DNA of 64,000 bases from Caulobacter sp. 73W (GTDB taxonomy: Bacteria > Pseudomonadota > Alphaproteobacteria > Caulobacterales > Caulobacteraceae), in the NCBI RefSeq assembly GCF_041021955.1, contig NZ_CP158375.1, forward strand, positions 2,914,001 through 2,978,000, in the 5' to 3' direction. The translations under genes and the position numbers were made by a program. Below the pieces are notes generated by a model that did no database searches, was not told the DNA's origin, and was given only the letters and a program-made list of their open reading frames with translations. Positions 24,664-33,376 of this stretch are shown piece by piece. How positions within the stretch are numbered: the first letter of the stretch is position 1; each line of letters begins with the position of its first letter.

Positions 24664-25482
24664 CTATGCCTTTTCAGGACGGGGTTCGCGCAGGGCCAGG
24701 ACGATGAAGATGATCCCCGCCGCCAGCATGGGCAGCGACAGCATCATCCCCATGGTCAGGCCCAGCGGGAAGTTTGGCATGAAGGCGTCCGGCTGGCGCA
24801 CGTTCTCCAGGCTGGCGCGGAACACCGCGTAGCCGACCAGGAACAGGCCGGCGACCGCACCGCGACGCTGCAGCCACATCCACTTGTGAGTCGCCAGGCG
24901 CAGCAGGATGAACAGGGCCAGGCCTTCGAGCGCCGCCTCGTAAAGCTGGCTGGGATGGCGCGGATAGGGGCCTGCGCCCGGGAAGATCACGCCCCACGGC
25001 GCATCGGTGACCCGGCCCCACAGCTCGGCGTTGATGAAGTTGGCCAGTCGTCCGAAGAACAGGCCGAACGGCACGGCCGGCGCCACCACGTCGCCCAGAC
25101 GGCGGATGTCGATCTTGTTGGCCCAGGCGAAGACGGTCACCGCGATAGCCACGCCCAGGCAGCCGCCGTGGAAGCTCATCCCGCCGTTCCAGACCTGCAG
25201 GATCTCAATGGGATTCTGGACGATTAGCGACGGATTGTAGAACAGCACATAGCCCAGCCGCCCGCCGCCGATGACGCCCAGGGTGATCCACAGAACGAGG
25301 TCGTCGATCTTCTCCGGCGTGATGGTCGGGGTCTGGCCGCCCCACAGGCGCGGGTTCTTCACCAGGCTCGCCGCATAGCGCCAGCCCAGCAGGATGCCGG
25401 CCACATAGGCCAGGGCGTACCAGCGAATGGCGAAGGGGCCGATCTGGACGAGGATGGGGTCGAGGAATTCGGGGAAGGGCAC
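24664..25482 (-). CDS. lgt: Prolipoprotein diacylglyceryl transferase
   Basis: 272-residue inner-membrane enzyme that transfers diacylglyceryl from phosphatidylglycerol to the lipobox Cys. It has about seven membrane segments, the active-site region GGMSFHGGCLGV, and the Lgt signature GRLANFINAELWGRVTD with its essential Arg and Asn. RHPSQLYEAALEG follows. The start is a GTG (PFPEFLDPILVQ). First gene of lgt-midA-pgeF. Confidence 0.96.
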   Translation of the reverse strand: MPFPEFLDPILVQIGPFAIRWYALAYVAGILLGWRYAASLVKNPRLWGGQTPTITPEKIDDLVLWITLGVIGGGRLGYVLFYNPSLIVQNPIEILQVWNGGMSFHGGCLGVAIAVTVFAWANKIDIRRLGDVVAPAVPFGLFFGRLANFINAELWGRVTDAPWGVIFPGAGPYPRHPSQLYEAALEGLALFILLRLATHKWMWLQRRGAVAGLFLVGYAVFRASLENVRQPDAFMPNFPLGLTMGMMLSLPMLAAGIIFIVLALREPRPEKA

Positions 25483-25607
25483 TTAGGCGATATCCTGTGC
25501 GGTGAGACGCCGCATCAACCTGTAAAGGCAAAGTCCTTCGCTTTCACCTGCCCTTTCCCATATAGGGACAACAAGGGACGCGCCGCGCGTCCCGAAAAGA
25601 GCCGACG

Positions 25608-25898
25608 ATGCAGACCCAAAACCCGTTCCTCGACGAATTCGCCAAGCTGACCACCGCCGCCATGGGCATCGCCCAGGCCGCCGGGGAAGAGGCCAAGACC
25701 GCCTTCCGCGCCCAGGCCGACAAGTTCGCCGCCGAGTTCGACCTGGTCCGCCGCGATGACTTCGACGCCCTGAAGGCCGAGGTCGCCGCCTTGCGCGCCG
25801 AGCTGGAAGCCCTCCGGGGCGGGGCGCCGAAGGCGGCGGACAAGCCCGCCGCCAAGGCCAAGCCGGCCGCCAAGAAAACCGCCCCCAAGGCGGACTGA
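25608..25898 (+). CDS. ubiK: Ubiquinone biosynthesis accessory factor UbiK (BMFP family)
   Basis: 96-residue helical protein. The N-terminal FLDEFAKLTTAAMGIAQ amphipathic helix and the C-terminal coiled coil LVRRDDFDALKAEVAALRAE match the UbiK/BMFP family, which trimerises, perturbs membranes and helps the UbiJ-containing Ubi complex. The tail is a Lys-Ala-Pro repeat. It is divergent from lgt. ATG 25608 has a weak AAGAG site. Confidence 0.85.
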   Translation: MQTQNPFLDEFAKLTTAAMGIAQAAGEEAKTAFRAQADKFAAEFDLVRRDDFDALKAEVAALRAELEALRGGAPKAADKPAAKAKPAAKKTAPKAD

Positions 25899-25971
25899 TT
25901 CCTCCACCGAAAGCTGGCTCGCGCCTTGCAAGAAGCGCGTTGTGACGGCCGCGAAGCAGTCTAGCCTTCGA

Positions 25972-25996
25972 CGTTAAGGGGTGATTCACCTTAACG
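25972..25996. promoter_or_regulatory. 8-bp inverted repeat before the YbjN gene
   Basis: CGTTAAGG (25972-25979) and CCTTAACG (25989-25996) are perfect inverted arms separated by nine bases. The TTAA cores lie 13 bases apart, so this does not fit the CtrA box (TTAA-N7-TTAA). It may be an operator for the YbjN-proC unit or a hairpin ending ubiK. Confidence 0.4.
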
Positions 25997-26039
25997 CCGG
26001 GTCCGCGGCGCGCTCACCTCTTTGGAAGGGGACCTAGGG

Positions 26040-26552
26040 ATGTCGATGGACACGCACTCAGACGACGAAGACGCCTTCCTGGCGCTCGATCCGCTGGACG
26101 TGGTCGAACATGTGCTGGCCTCCGAAAACCTGACCTTCGACCGGACCGAAGACGGCGATCTCGCCTTCGCCCTGGCCGGCGACTGGAAGGACTACGAGCT
26201 GTGGTTCGCCTGGCGGCCGGAGGCGGAATGCCTGCAGCTGTGCCTGTCGCTGGACCTTCGCGCTGCCAAGACCAAGCGCCCGGCGGCCTACGAGCTGCTG
26301 AGCCTGATCAACCAGCGCTGCTGGCTGGGCCACTTCGAGATCTGGGCCGAGGACGGCGAGGTGGTGTTCCGCCACTCCATGTCCCTGCCGACCAGCGACC
26401 GGCCGACGCTTGGCCAGGCCGCCTCGATGATCGACGCGGCGATGGAGGCGGCCGACCGCTTCTATCCGGCCTTCGACTTCCTGCTGCACAAGGCCAAGAC
26501 TCCGGACGAGGCCATGGCCGCCTGCATGTTCGAGACGGTCGGCCAGGCCTGA
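26040..26552 (+). CDS. YbjN domain-containing protein
   Basis: 170 residues, acidic, soluble. The YbjN fold (related to type III secretion chaperones) is seen in DPLDVVEHVLASENLTFDR, LELWFAWR-like strands and YELLSLINQRCWLGHFEIW. The start at ATG 26040 has GGAAGGGG upstream; an in-frame TTG at 26022 would run through that site. The family is linked to motility and stress control in enterics, but its molecular role is unknown. It is 55 bp ahead of proC, a conserved pairing in alphaproteobacteria. Confidence 0.88.
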   Translation: MSMDTHSDDEDAFLALDPLDVVEHVLASENLTFDRTEDGDLAFALAGDWKDYELWFAWRPEAECLQLCLSLDLRAAKTKRPAAYELLSLINQRCWLGHFEIWAEDGEVVFRHSMSLPTSDRPTLGQAASMIDAAMEAADRFYPAFDFLLHKAKTPDEAMAACMFETVGQA

Positions 26553-26607
26553 ACGGTTTGGCCTGATCGGCCTCGCGGTCTGGAGGAATGGGGTCTAAGA
26601 AGGCCCC

Positions 26608-27390
26608 ATGACTCCGATCCTTCTTCTGGGCGCGGGCCGTATGGGCGGCGCCATCATCGACGGCTGGCGCCAGACGGGCGCCGTCTCGACCTGCGACCTC
26701 ATCATCCGTGACCCCAACGCCGACGAGGCGTTCGCCGGCACGGACGCCAAGGTCAATCCCGATCATGTGACCCTCAAGACCGCCAAGACGGTGATCCTGG
26801 CGGTGAAGCCGCAGCTGTGGCGCGGCGTGGCCGAGGAGGTCTCCAACCTGCTGGCGCCGGACGCGGTGATCGTCTCCATCGTCGCCGGCGTCTCCTCTCA
26901 GGACCTCAGCCAGGCCTTTGGCGGCCGGACCGTGGCCCGGGTCATGCCGACCACCGCCGTCGCCGTGGCCAAGGGCACGGTCAGCGTCTTCGCCGCCGAT
27001 CCGCAAGCGCGCGCCCTGGCCCACAAGCTGTTCGATCCCATCGCCGCCACGGTCGACCTCACCGACGAGGGCCTGATGCACGCCGCCACGGCGGTGTCCG
27101 GTTCGGCGCCGGCCTATCTCTACGCCCTGGTCGAGGCCCTGGAAGGCGCCGGCGTCAGCCAGGGCCTGAGCCCCGAGGCGGCGGCGGAGCTGGCGCGCTC
27201 CACCATCGTCGGCGCGGCGGCCCTGATGGGCGCGTCCGACACGCCCCCCGCCGAGCTGCGCCGCCAGGTGACCTCGCCCAACGGCACCACCCAGGCGGCC
27301 CTGGACGTGCTGTTCGGAGAGAACGGCCTGCCGCGCCTGATGTCCCACGCCGTCGCCGCGGCGGTGAAGCGCTCGCGCGAACTGGGCTAG
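26608..27390 (+). CDS. proC: Pyrroline-5-carboxylate reductase
   Basis: 260-residue ProC, the last step of proline synthesis (pyrroline-5-carboxylate to proline with NADPH). The N-terminal Rossmann motif is LLLGAGRMGGAIIDGW. The conserved VMPTTAVAVAKGTVS and the C-terminal signature region ELRRQVTSPNGTTQAALDVL, in which SPxGTT marks the active site, are complete. It overlaps the convergent gene's stop by four bases. Confidence 0.96.
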   Translation: MTPILLLGAGRMGGAIIDGWRQTGAVSTCDLIIRDPNADEAFAGTDAKVNPDHVTLKTAKTVILAVKPQLWRGVAEEVSNLLAPDAVIVSIVAGVSSQDLSQAFGGRTVARVMPTTAVAVAKGTVSVFAADPQARALAHKLFDPIAATVDLTDEGLMHAATAVSGSAPAYLYALVEALEGAGVSQGLSPEAAAELARSTIVGAAALMGASDTPPAELRRQVTSPNGTTQAALDVLFGENGLPRLMSHAVAAAVKRSRELG

Positions 27391-28529
27391 ACGGCCTTCA
27401 ACGGCCAGAGGCGATCCGCCGGCCGCTGCAGCACCGCGGCGGCGGTGCTGTGCAGGCTGGCGGGCGACAGCCGACCGCTCCTGGCGGCGGCGGTCATCCA
27501 GGTTTCCAGATTTCCGCCGGTGCGGTCGTAGCCATCCGCCTTCATCAGGCCGTAGAGGCCGGCGGCCAGGACGTGCATGCCGTCGTCCGCCTTCTCCCAA
27601 CGCAGGTGCGGCTCAAGGGCGATGCCCAGGCGCTCGCCGATGATCTGATCCAGGGCCTCGACCGTGTCCTCGTTCAGAAGGCCCTCCAGGCTGTTGTAGC
27701 CGAAGGCGGGGTCATGCTCGGCGATGATCCGGGTCAGCAGGGGGTCTTTTTCCAGGATCGCCATCACCGTCTTGGCCGTGGGACCGTCCATGGGAAAGGG
27801 CGGATGCAGAACCTCGTGCGCGGCGTTGCGCAGAACGATCTCATCCGACCAGGTGATGCCGGTGATGAAGCGCTGCCCCTGGATGCGGATGCCGTGCGGC
27901 TTGTTGAACCACAGCAGGATCACCTCCAGGGACGGATCGAGCGGGCGGCCCAGCAGCCGTTCCTGCTCGGCGATCACGTCGTAGCCCCCCAGCTTATCGC
28001 GCAGCGCGGGCAGACGCGTTTGGGCTGTGGGCGTCAGGGCGCGCCGGCGTAGGTCAACGAAACCTGCCGCCTGCAAACCTGTCAGGACCTGGCGAATGCG
28101 CGGGCGGCGAGCGATGAAGTCCGTCCAGGACTCCTGGTCCCAATAGTCGCTGGCCCTGTACGACGGCAGCACCGCCGTCTCCGCCGTGTCGAGCGATGCG
28201 ATGACCTCGTCCAGAGTGTCGGTGCGGCCGCCCGACATCAAGGTGCAAAGGCCAGGTCCGAGCAGGTGGTTGGCCTTGTCCGCCTCGGCCTGAAGGCTGG
28301 CCATGGCGTCGATAGCGGCCTTCGGCATGCGGGGCTGGATCTGCGCCAGCTCCGGCTCATAGTAGCGGGCGTAGAACGGCTTTCCAGACAAGGGACCGAG
28401 GAAGCAAAGGGCGTCCAGGCCTTCGGAGGTGCTGACGGTCCAGCGGGTGCGGATCGGCGCGGCGAGCGCGGGCAGGGCGGGAGCCGCGACCAGGGCGGCG
28501 GCGGCGAGCAGGAGGTTTCGTCTGTTCAT
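27387..28529 (-). CDS. Exported protein with HExxH zincin motif
   Basis: 380 residues. It starts with MNRRNLLLAAAALVAAPAL, a signal peptide with twin Arg and cleavage after ALA, so it is exported. A HEVLH sequence at about residue 240 (in RNAAHEVLHPPF) fits HExxH, and a possible third ligand Glu lies in NSLEGLLNEDTVEALD about 70 residues later. It may be a metallopeptidase, but no named family was recognised. An AraC regulator gene ends 24 bp upstream in the same direction. Confidence 0.7.
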   Translation of the reverse strand: MNRRNLLLAAAALVAAPALPALAAPIRTRWTVSTSEGLDALCFLGPLSGKPFYARYYEPELAQIQPRMPKAAIDAMASLQAEADKANHLLGPGLCTLMSGGRTDTLDEVIASLDTAETAVLPSYRASDYWDQESWTDFIARRPRIRQVLTGLQAAGFVDLRRRALTPTAQTRLPALRDKLGGYDVIAEQERLLGRPLDPSLEVILLWFNKPHGIRIQGQRFITGITWSDEIVLRNAAHEVLHPPFPMDGPTAKTVMAILEKDPLLTRIIAEHDPAFGYNSLEGLLNEDTVEALDQIIGERLGIALEPHLRWEKADDGMHVLAAGLYGLMKADGYDRTGGNLETWMTAAARSGRLSPASLHSTAAAVLQRPADRLWPLKAV

Positions 28530-28553
28530 GCCGCCACGGTGGCGCGGCCAAGC

Positions 28554-29222
28554 TCAGGCGTATTGAAGGGACTTGATCCATGCGCCTGGCGTGCGGCCGG
28601 TGATGTCCGTGATCGCCCGCGTCATGTGCGCCTGATCAGCAAAGCCGGTGTCGGCGGCGAGCGAGGCCAGGGTGGGCGCATGGGGGAGATCCCGCCAGGC
28701 CCGTCGGGCCCGGGCCTCCAGCCGGAAACGCTTCGGCGTCACGCCGAACACCTTGTGGAAACCGCGCGACACGCTTTCGGCCGTCAGGCCCTGACGGCTG
28801 GCCCAGGCTGTGATCTTGATCGACGGGTCGTTGTTGAGAGCGGCGGCCAGGGCGTCTGGCCAATCCTCTGCCGCAGCACCGAGGGGACGCAGGGCCGAGA
28901 CGGCCAGTTCGCTGGCCGCGCGCATGTCGCTCTCGGCCAGGCGGGCGAGGGCGTCGACGTCGTCCAGAACCAGGAACGCCGGCAAGGATAGATCCTGGGG
29001 GAGCGGCAGGTTGAGCACCTCCGCCCCGTGAGCGGACATGCGGTCCAGATGGGCTTCGAACGCGTGGTGGAGGACCGCCTCGCCGGCCCGCACATGGCGT
29101 CGGCCCCCATCGCCGGCCTCCTCGTAGCCGCCCGCCAGAACGACGGCCAGATAGGGCTCTGCGTGCCGGTGCCGCGGCAGATCGGCGTGTCTAGACAGGC
29201 GTTGGCGTGCTGGGGGATGCAT
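28554..29222 (-). CDS. AraC-family transcriptional regulator
   Basis: 222 residues. A short cupin-like N-terminal domain contains RHADLPRHRHAEPYLAVVL. A C-terminal AraC DNA-binding domain has the first HTH at ITAWASRQGLTAESVSRGF with HKVFGVTPKRFR, and the second at TLASLAADTGFADQAHMTRA. It is directly upstream of the exported HExxH protein and may control it. The effector is unknown. Confidence 0.88.
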   Translation of the reverse strand: MHPPARQRLSRHADLPRHRHAEPYLAVVLAGGYEEAGDGGRRHVRAGEAVLHHAFEAHLDRMSAHGAEVLNLPLPQDLSLPAFLVLDDVDALARLAESDMRAASELAVSALRPLGAAAEDWPDALAAALNNDPSIKITAWASRQGLTAESVSRGFHKVFGVTPKRFRLEARARRAWRDLPHAPTLASLAADTGFADQAHMTRAITDITGRTPGAWIKSLQYA

Positions 29223-29277
29223 CGCCGCGCAGACTGGGGCGCCTCCGCGGTGGAGCCTAGTGAAACCTGCGCAACAT

Positions 29278-29312
29278 AAGAAAAGGGCGGCCCGGATTTC
29301 TCCGGGCCGCCC
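29278..29312 (-). terminator. Rho-independent terminator of the TonB receptor gene
   Basis: On the minus strand, GGGCGGCCCGG pairs perfectly with CCGGGCCGCCC (11 bp, loop of six) and is followed by TTTTCTT. It starts 28 bp after the receptor's stop codon. Confidence 0.9.
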
Positions 29313-29339
29313 AGCTTTCAGTCTGACGTCTGCCGCGTC

Positions 29340-31745
29340 TTAGAACTTGGCCCGCAGGGTCACGCCGTAGGTGCGCGGGGCGCCGAGGAAGGCGTCGAAG
29401 CCGCCGCTTTGCAGCGGGGCGTCGTAACCCACCTGGAGGTACTCTTCGTCCAGCAGGTTTTGGGCCCACAGCTCGGCGGTCCAGCGCTCGTCCTGGGTGC
29501 CGATCGCGATGCGGGCGTTCACCAGCCAGAACGCGTCCTGTTCCTTGGCCGGATGCAGGTCCGAGCCGGTGTTGAACATCGACGAGTACTTGCCGCTGAG
29601 GCTGGTGCGCAGCTCCAGGGTGTCGCCCAGGTCATGGCTGTAGCTGGCGGCCATCGAACCCGACCACAGCGGAGCGAACGACAGGCGCGCGCCCGGCAGG
29701 CGCGGCGAGACGCCGGCGCCCGGGGTGAACTGGCCGTACTCGGTCACCGCATAGGTGACGCCGCCCTGCAGGGTCAGGCCCTTCAGCGGGGTGAACCACA
29801 AAAGGTCGGTGTCCACGCCGACCGATTTGACCTTCGGGATCGAGGTGACGATGTAGCTGGTGCCGGTGAAGGCGTTCAGCTGGAAGCCCTGGAATTCTTG
29901 ATGGAACGCCGCGGCGTTCAGCGACAGGGTGCGGTTCAGCCAGCTGGTCTTCACGCCCAGTTCGTAGGAGTTGACGGTCTCTTCCGGGAACGCCGTGTCC
30001 GGGTTCACCACGCCCAGGCCGATACGGGCGCGGTCGAGGTTGAAGCCGCCGGCCTTGTAGCCGCGGGCGTAGGACGCATAGGTCATCACGTCCTCGTTCC
30101 AGCGGTACGAGGCCTTGATGGTGCCGGTCAGTTCGTCTTCTTCACGCGCCTGCTGCGTGCCGCGGTTGTTGAAGCCCGGATCGGTCCACGGCAGGCAGAT
30201 GTTGCCAAGGACGGTCGCGGCGTTCGCGGCGCCGACGGCGCCGGCGATGATCGGCACGCGGCTCAGGGCGGCGGCGCAGCCGTTGGTGCCCGGCGCGTTG
30301 GTGTAGCGGGTCGACAGGTCCTTTTCTTCGCGCGTGTAGCGCAGGCCCAGCGTGATATCGAAGGCGTCGGTCAGCTTCAGGGTGTTGTTGGTGAAGAAGG
30401 CCAGGCTGTTGGACTTCTGCTTGTAGGTGTCGCGCGCGCCCGCCCCCGGAGTGAAGGCGGTGCCCGCCGGCAGGCCGGTAAGCAGCGAGACCAGGTTGGG
30501 GTTCGTGCCGCTGGACAGCAGCAGGCTCAGATACGTCTCGTACTGACGGCCGAAGACGAACGGCGTGTACTGGTCCAGGGTCTCGCGGGCGTAGAACATG
30601 CCCACCTGCCAGTCGAGGCGCTCGGTGCGGCCGGCCAGACGCAGTTCCTGGCTGAACTGGCCGAATTCGGTGCTCCAGTCCGGGGTGCGGTAGGCGAGGT
30701 CCATCGTCGTAAAATCGATGTCCTGGCCGTTGTTGGTCTTCCAGTTACGGCCGGCGGTGATCGAGGTGATCGTGGCGCCGCCCAGGCCTTCCAGGTCCCA
30801 GTTCACTTCCATCGACGCGCCCATGTCCTCGATCTCCTGATCGGTCGGACGGTTGGCGTAGGAGGTGCGGTCGAACGGACGCGGCGGGTTGGCCAGGGCG
30901 TTGCCGCCGCCCAGGGCGTTGACGATCGGGGCGGTCGCGCCGTTCACGATCTGCACGCCGACGCAGCAGCTTTCATCGCGCTTGGTGTAGTCGGCGATGA
31001 TGCGGACATCGACGTCGTCGTTCGGCGTGAACAGCAGCTGGCCGCGCAGGGTGTAGTAGTCTTGGTTGCCGTCCTCGCGGTTGGTGCGCGGGCCCTGGCC
31101 GGTGACGATGTCATAGAAGCCGTCGCGCTTGCGGACCGCGGCGAACAGGCGGCCGGCCAGCTTGTCTTCGATGATCGCCCCGGTGACGGCGGCCGAGCCG
31201 CCCTTGGTTCCATAATTGCCGAAGGTGGCCTCGGCTTCGGCGCCGAAGACGAACTCCGGAGCCTTGGTGATGATGTTGATGACGCCGGCCGAGGTGTTCT
31301 TGCCGAACAGCGTGCCTTGCGGGCCCTTCAGCACTTCGATGCGCTCAAGCTCGCCCAGGTCGTTGAAGGCCACGCCGTTGCGGGGGCGGTAGACGCCGTC
31401 GATGGTCACCAGGACCGACGATTCCAGGCCGGGGTTGTCGCCGACAGTGCCGACGCCGCGGATGCGGACGGTGGTGTTGGTTTCATTGGACGTCGAGGCG
31501 ACGTTCAGGCCGGGGGTCAGGATTTGCAGATCCTTGATGTCCCGCACGCCGGCGTCCTGCAGCAGCTGTTGCGGCAGGGCCGTGACCACGATCGGCACGT
31601 CCTGCAGGTTCTGCTCGCGCTTCTGGGCGGTGACGATGATGGAGTTGATGGTCGGGCTGGCGTCTTGCGCATGGGCTGCGCCGGCGGCTGCGGACGCCAA
31701 AACCAGGACGGACGCCGAGCGTCGGATGAATTGGGTGAAGTGCAT
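29340..31745 (-). CDS. TonB-dependent outer-membrane receptor
   Basis: 801 residues with a signal peptide (cleavage after AHA) and a TonB-box-like NSIIVTAQKREQ. A plug domain follows: VPIVVTALPQQLLQDAG, VRIRGVGT, then RIEVLKGPQGTLFGKNTSAG. The 22-strand barrel ends in VTLRAKF with the terminal Phe needed for BamA insertion. The ligand is unknown; receptors with this opening (AQKREQNLQDVP) are numerous in Caulobacterales and sphingomonads and often take up plant-derived or xenobiotic compounds. A CCCVG-like Cys pair (ESCCVG) in the barrel is unusual. It has its own terminator and two dyads upstream. Confidence 0.95.
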   Translation of the reverse strand: MHFTQFIRRSASVLVLASAAAGAAHAQDASPTINSIIVTAQKREQNLQDVPIVVTALPQQLLQDAGVRDIKDLQILTPGLNVASTSNETNTTVRIRGVGTVGDNPGLESSVLVTIDGVYRPRNGVAFNDLGELERIEVLKGPQGTLFGKNTSAGVINIITKAPEFVFGAEAEATFGNYGTKGGSAAVTGAIIEDKLAGRLFAAVRKRDGFYDIVTGQGPRTNREDGNQDYYTLRGQLLFTPNDDVDVRIIADYTKRDESCCVGVQIVNGATAPIVNALGGGNALANPPRPFDRTSYANRPTDQEIEDMGASMEVNWDLEGLGGATITSITAGRNWKTNNGQDIDFTTMDLAYRTPDWSTEFGQFSQELRLAGRTERLDWQVGMFYARETLDQYTPFVFGRQYETYLSLLLSSGTNPNLVSLLTGLPAGTAFTPGAGARDTYKQKSNSLAFFTNNTLKLTDAFDITLGLRYTREEKDLSTRYTNAPGTNGCAAALSRVPIIAGAVGAANAATVLGNICLPWTDPGFNNRGTQQAREEDELTGTIKASYRWNEDVMTYASYARGYKAGGFNLDRARIGLGVVNPDTAFPEETVNSYELGVKTSWLNRTLSLNAAAFHQEFQGFQLNAFTGTSYIVTSIPKVKSVGVDTDLLWFTPLKGLTLQGGVTYAVTEYGQFTPGAGVSPRLPGARLSFAPLWSGSMAASYSHDLGDTLELRTSLSGKYSSMFNTGSDLHPAKEQDAFWLVNARIAIGTQDERWTAELWAQNLLDEEYLQVGYDAPLQSGGFDAFLGAPRTYGVTLRAKF

Positions 31746-31871
31746 TTCCTACCTCAGTTTTGTGTCCACGCGGATGTCGAGCCCCGCGTTTGGCGGTCCA
31801 GATGCGTCGGCCGAGGCCCACGCATTCGAACAAGTGTTCAGCTAAATCTGGTTCTTCAAGCCGAGCAAGAG

Positions 31872-31896
31872 GATTCCCTTACAGCGTAACGGAATC
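31872..31896. promoter_or_regulatory. 25-bp near-perfect palindrome upstream of the TonB receptor
   Basis: The arms GATTCC and TTAC (31872-31877, 31879-31882) mirror GTAA and GGAATC (31886-31889, 31891-31896) around AGC, with one mismatched C-C pair. It is 127 bp before the receptor start and is a candidate repressor or activator site. Confidence 0.5.
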
Positions 31897-31905
31897 GGGC
31901 CGATG

Positions 31906-31921
31906 TGTCGCAAAAGCGACA
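31906..31921. promoter_or_regulatory. TGTCGC-AAAA-GCGACA palindrome upstream of the TonB receptor
   Basis: Perfect six-base arms around AAAA, only nine bases from the 25-bp palindrome at 31872. The two dyads lie side by side in the 256-bp gap between nhaA and the receptor gene. Confidence 0.45.
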
Positions 31922-32001
31922 ACCTGTGGACGCCTTCCCCAACGTCGCTTTCGTCAATCGGGTACGGCCGATGACCGTCGTTCCCGAAAACGATTGTTAG
32001 G

Positions 32002-33186
32002 TCAGGCCTGAGCGTGCTGGCGATTGGCGCGCGACAGCACGATCGACGCCCAGATCACCGAAAGCAGCGACCCGCCCAGGACGCCCAGCTTGACCTCGAC
32101 CTGCTGGGGCGAATCCACCGCGCCGGGAAAGGCCAGGGCGCCGATGAACAGGCTCATTGTGAAGCCGACGCCGCACAGGACGGCGACCCCATAGACCTGC
32201 ATCCAGCTCGCTCCGCTGGGCCGCGCCCCGACGCCCAGCCGCGAGGCGAGCGCCGCCATGCCCAGCACCCCGGCCTGCTTGCCCACGAACAGGCCCAGCG
32301 CGATGGCGACCACCAGCGGCGACGCCAGAGCCGAGATGGACATGCCGGCGAACGACACGCCCGCCTTGGCGAAGGCGAACAGAGGCAGGACGAGAAACGC
32401 ATTCCATGGATGAAGATCGTGGATGGCTTCCTTGATCGGGCTTTGGCCGTCTTCCTTGCGCGGCTGCAGCGGAACGATCACGGCGAAGGCGACGGCGGTG
32501 AGGGAGGTGCTGAGGCCGGAGAGCACGGTCAGATACCAGACCGCGGCGAAGCCCAGCGCCCAGAACGGGGCGGTGATGCGCACCCGATGCGCCACAAGCC
32601 CGAGGAAGACCAAAAGGCCAACGACGCCGACCAGCGGCGGCAGGTGCGCGCCGCTGCTGAACAGCAATGCGATCAGCGCGATGGCTCCGAGGTCGTCGAC
32701 GATGGCCAGGGTGAGCAGGAAGACCCGCAACGACGTGGGCAGGCCCTTGCCGACAAATGCGAAGACCGCCAGGGCGAATGCGATGTCGGTGGCGAGCGGA
32801 ATCGGCCAACCCTCGAAGGCGGCCCCGGTGAAGCGGCTGATCAGAAGATAGACCAGGGCTGGGCCGGCCATGCCGCCGAACGCGGCGAGAACGGGCGTCG
32901 CCAATCGGCGCGGATCACTCAGTTCGCCCTTGAGGATCTCATATTTGATCTCCATCCCGACCATCAGGAAGAAGACCGCCATCAGGCCTTCCTTGATCCA
33001 TTCAGAGATCGTCAGCTCCAGGCGAAGCGGGCCGACCTGAAGGGCATGAGCGCCTTTGAGCCAGTGGAAGTACCCGCTTGCCCACGGCGAGTTGGCGATG
33101 ATCAGCGCCGCCAGGGCGGCGATGCCCAACGCCGCGCCGGACGCCGCTGCGGTCTTCAGGAAATCGAGGGTGATCTTGCGCGCCAC
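32002..33186 (-). CDS. nhaA: Na+/H+ antiporter NhaA
   Basis: 394-residue inner-membrane antiporter that expels Na+ in exchange for H+. The ion-binding aspartates are present in LATDIAFALAVFAFVGKG and LAIVDDLGAIALIAL, equivalent to Asp133 and Asp163/164 of the E. coli protein. About 12 membrane segments are visible. The start is the GTG at 33186 with GGGAGG five bases upstream; a longer frame to 33378 lacks a ribosome site. It is divergent from selO. Confidence 0.95.
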   Translation of the reverse strand: MARKITLDFLKTAAASGAALGIAALAALIIANSPWASGYFHWLKGAHALQVGPLRLELTISEWIKEGLMAVFFLMVGMEIKYEILKGELSDPRRLATPVLAAFGGMAGPALVYLLISRFTGAAFEGWPIPLATDIAFALAVFAFVGKGLPTSLRVFLLTLAIVDDLGAIALIALLFSSGAHLPPLVGVVGLLVFLGLVAHRVRITAPFWALGFAAVWYLTVLSGLSTSLTAVAFAVIVPLQPRKEDGQSPIKEAIHDLHPWNAFLVLPLFAFAKAGVSFAGMSISALASPLVVAIALGLFVGKQAGVLGMAALASRLGVGARPSGASWMQVYGVAVLCGVGFTMSLFIGALAFPGAVDSPQQVEVKLGVLGGSLLSVIWASIVLSRANRQHAQA

Positions 33187-33376
33187 GGCGGCCTCCCTTG
33201 CGGTTGACGGTCGTGACGCCAGGTTATCGACGGGCGTCGGACTGGGTTCGCCTCGAGGGCGCCAGCCTGGTCGCGTGAGCAACCTGATGGCTGAGCCCAA
33301 AATAGACGATGGCCAGCTCGCTTGTCGAGCAACAGGCGGCTTGCGTCCAAAGCGCCCGCACGCGCATTTGCATCCC

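Noticed and set aside
25972..25996. CtrA box before the YbjN gene
   Set aside because: The two TTAA cores are 13 bases apart instead of seven, so only the generic inverted repeat is reported.
29409..31889. A plus-strand open frame of 826 codons
   Set aside because: It is the antisense shadow of the TonB receptor; the minus-strand product has signal peptide, plug and barrel motifs.
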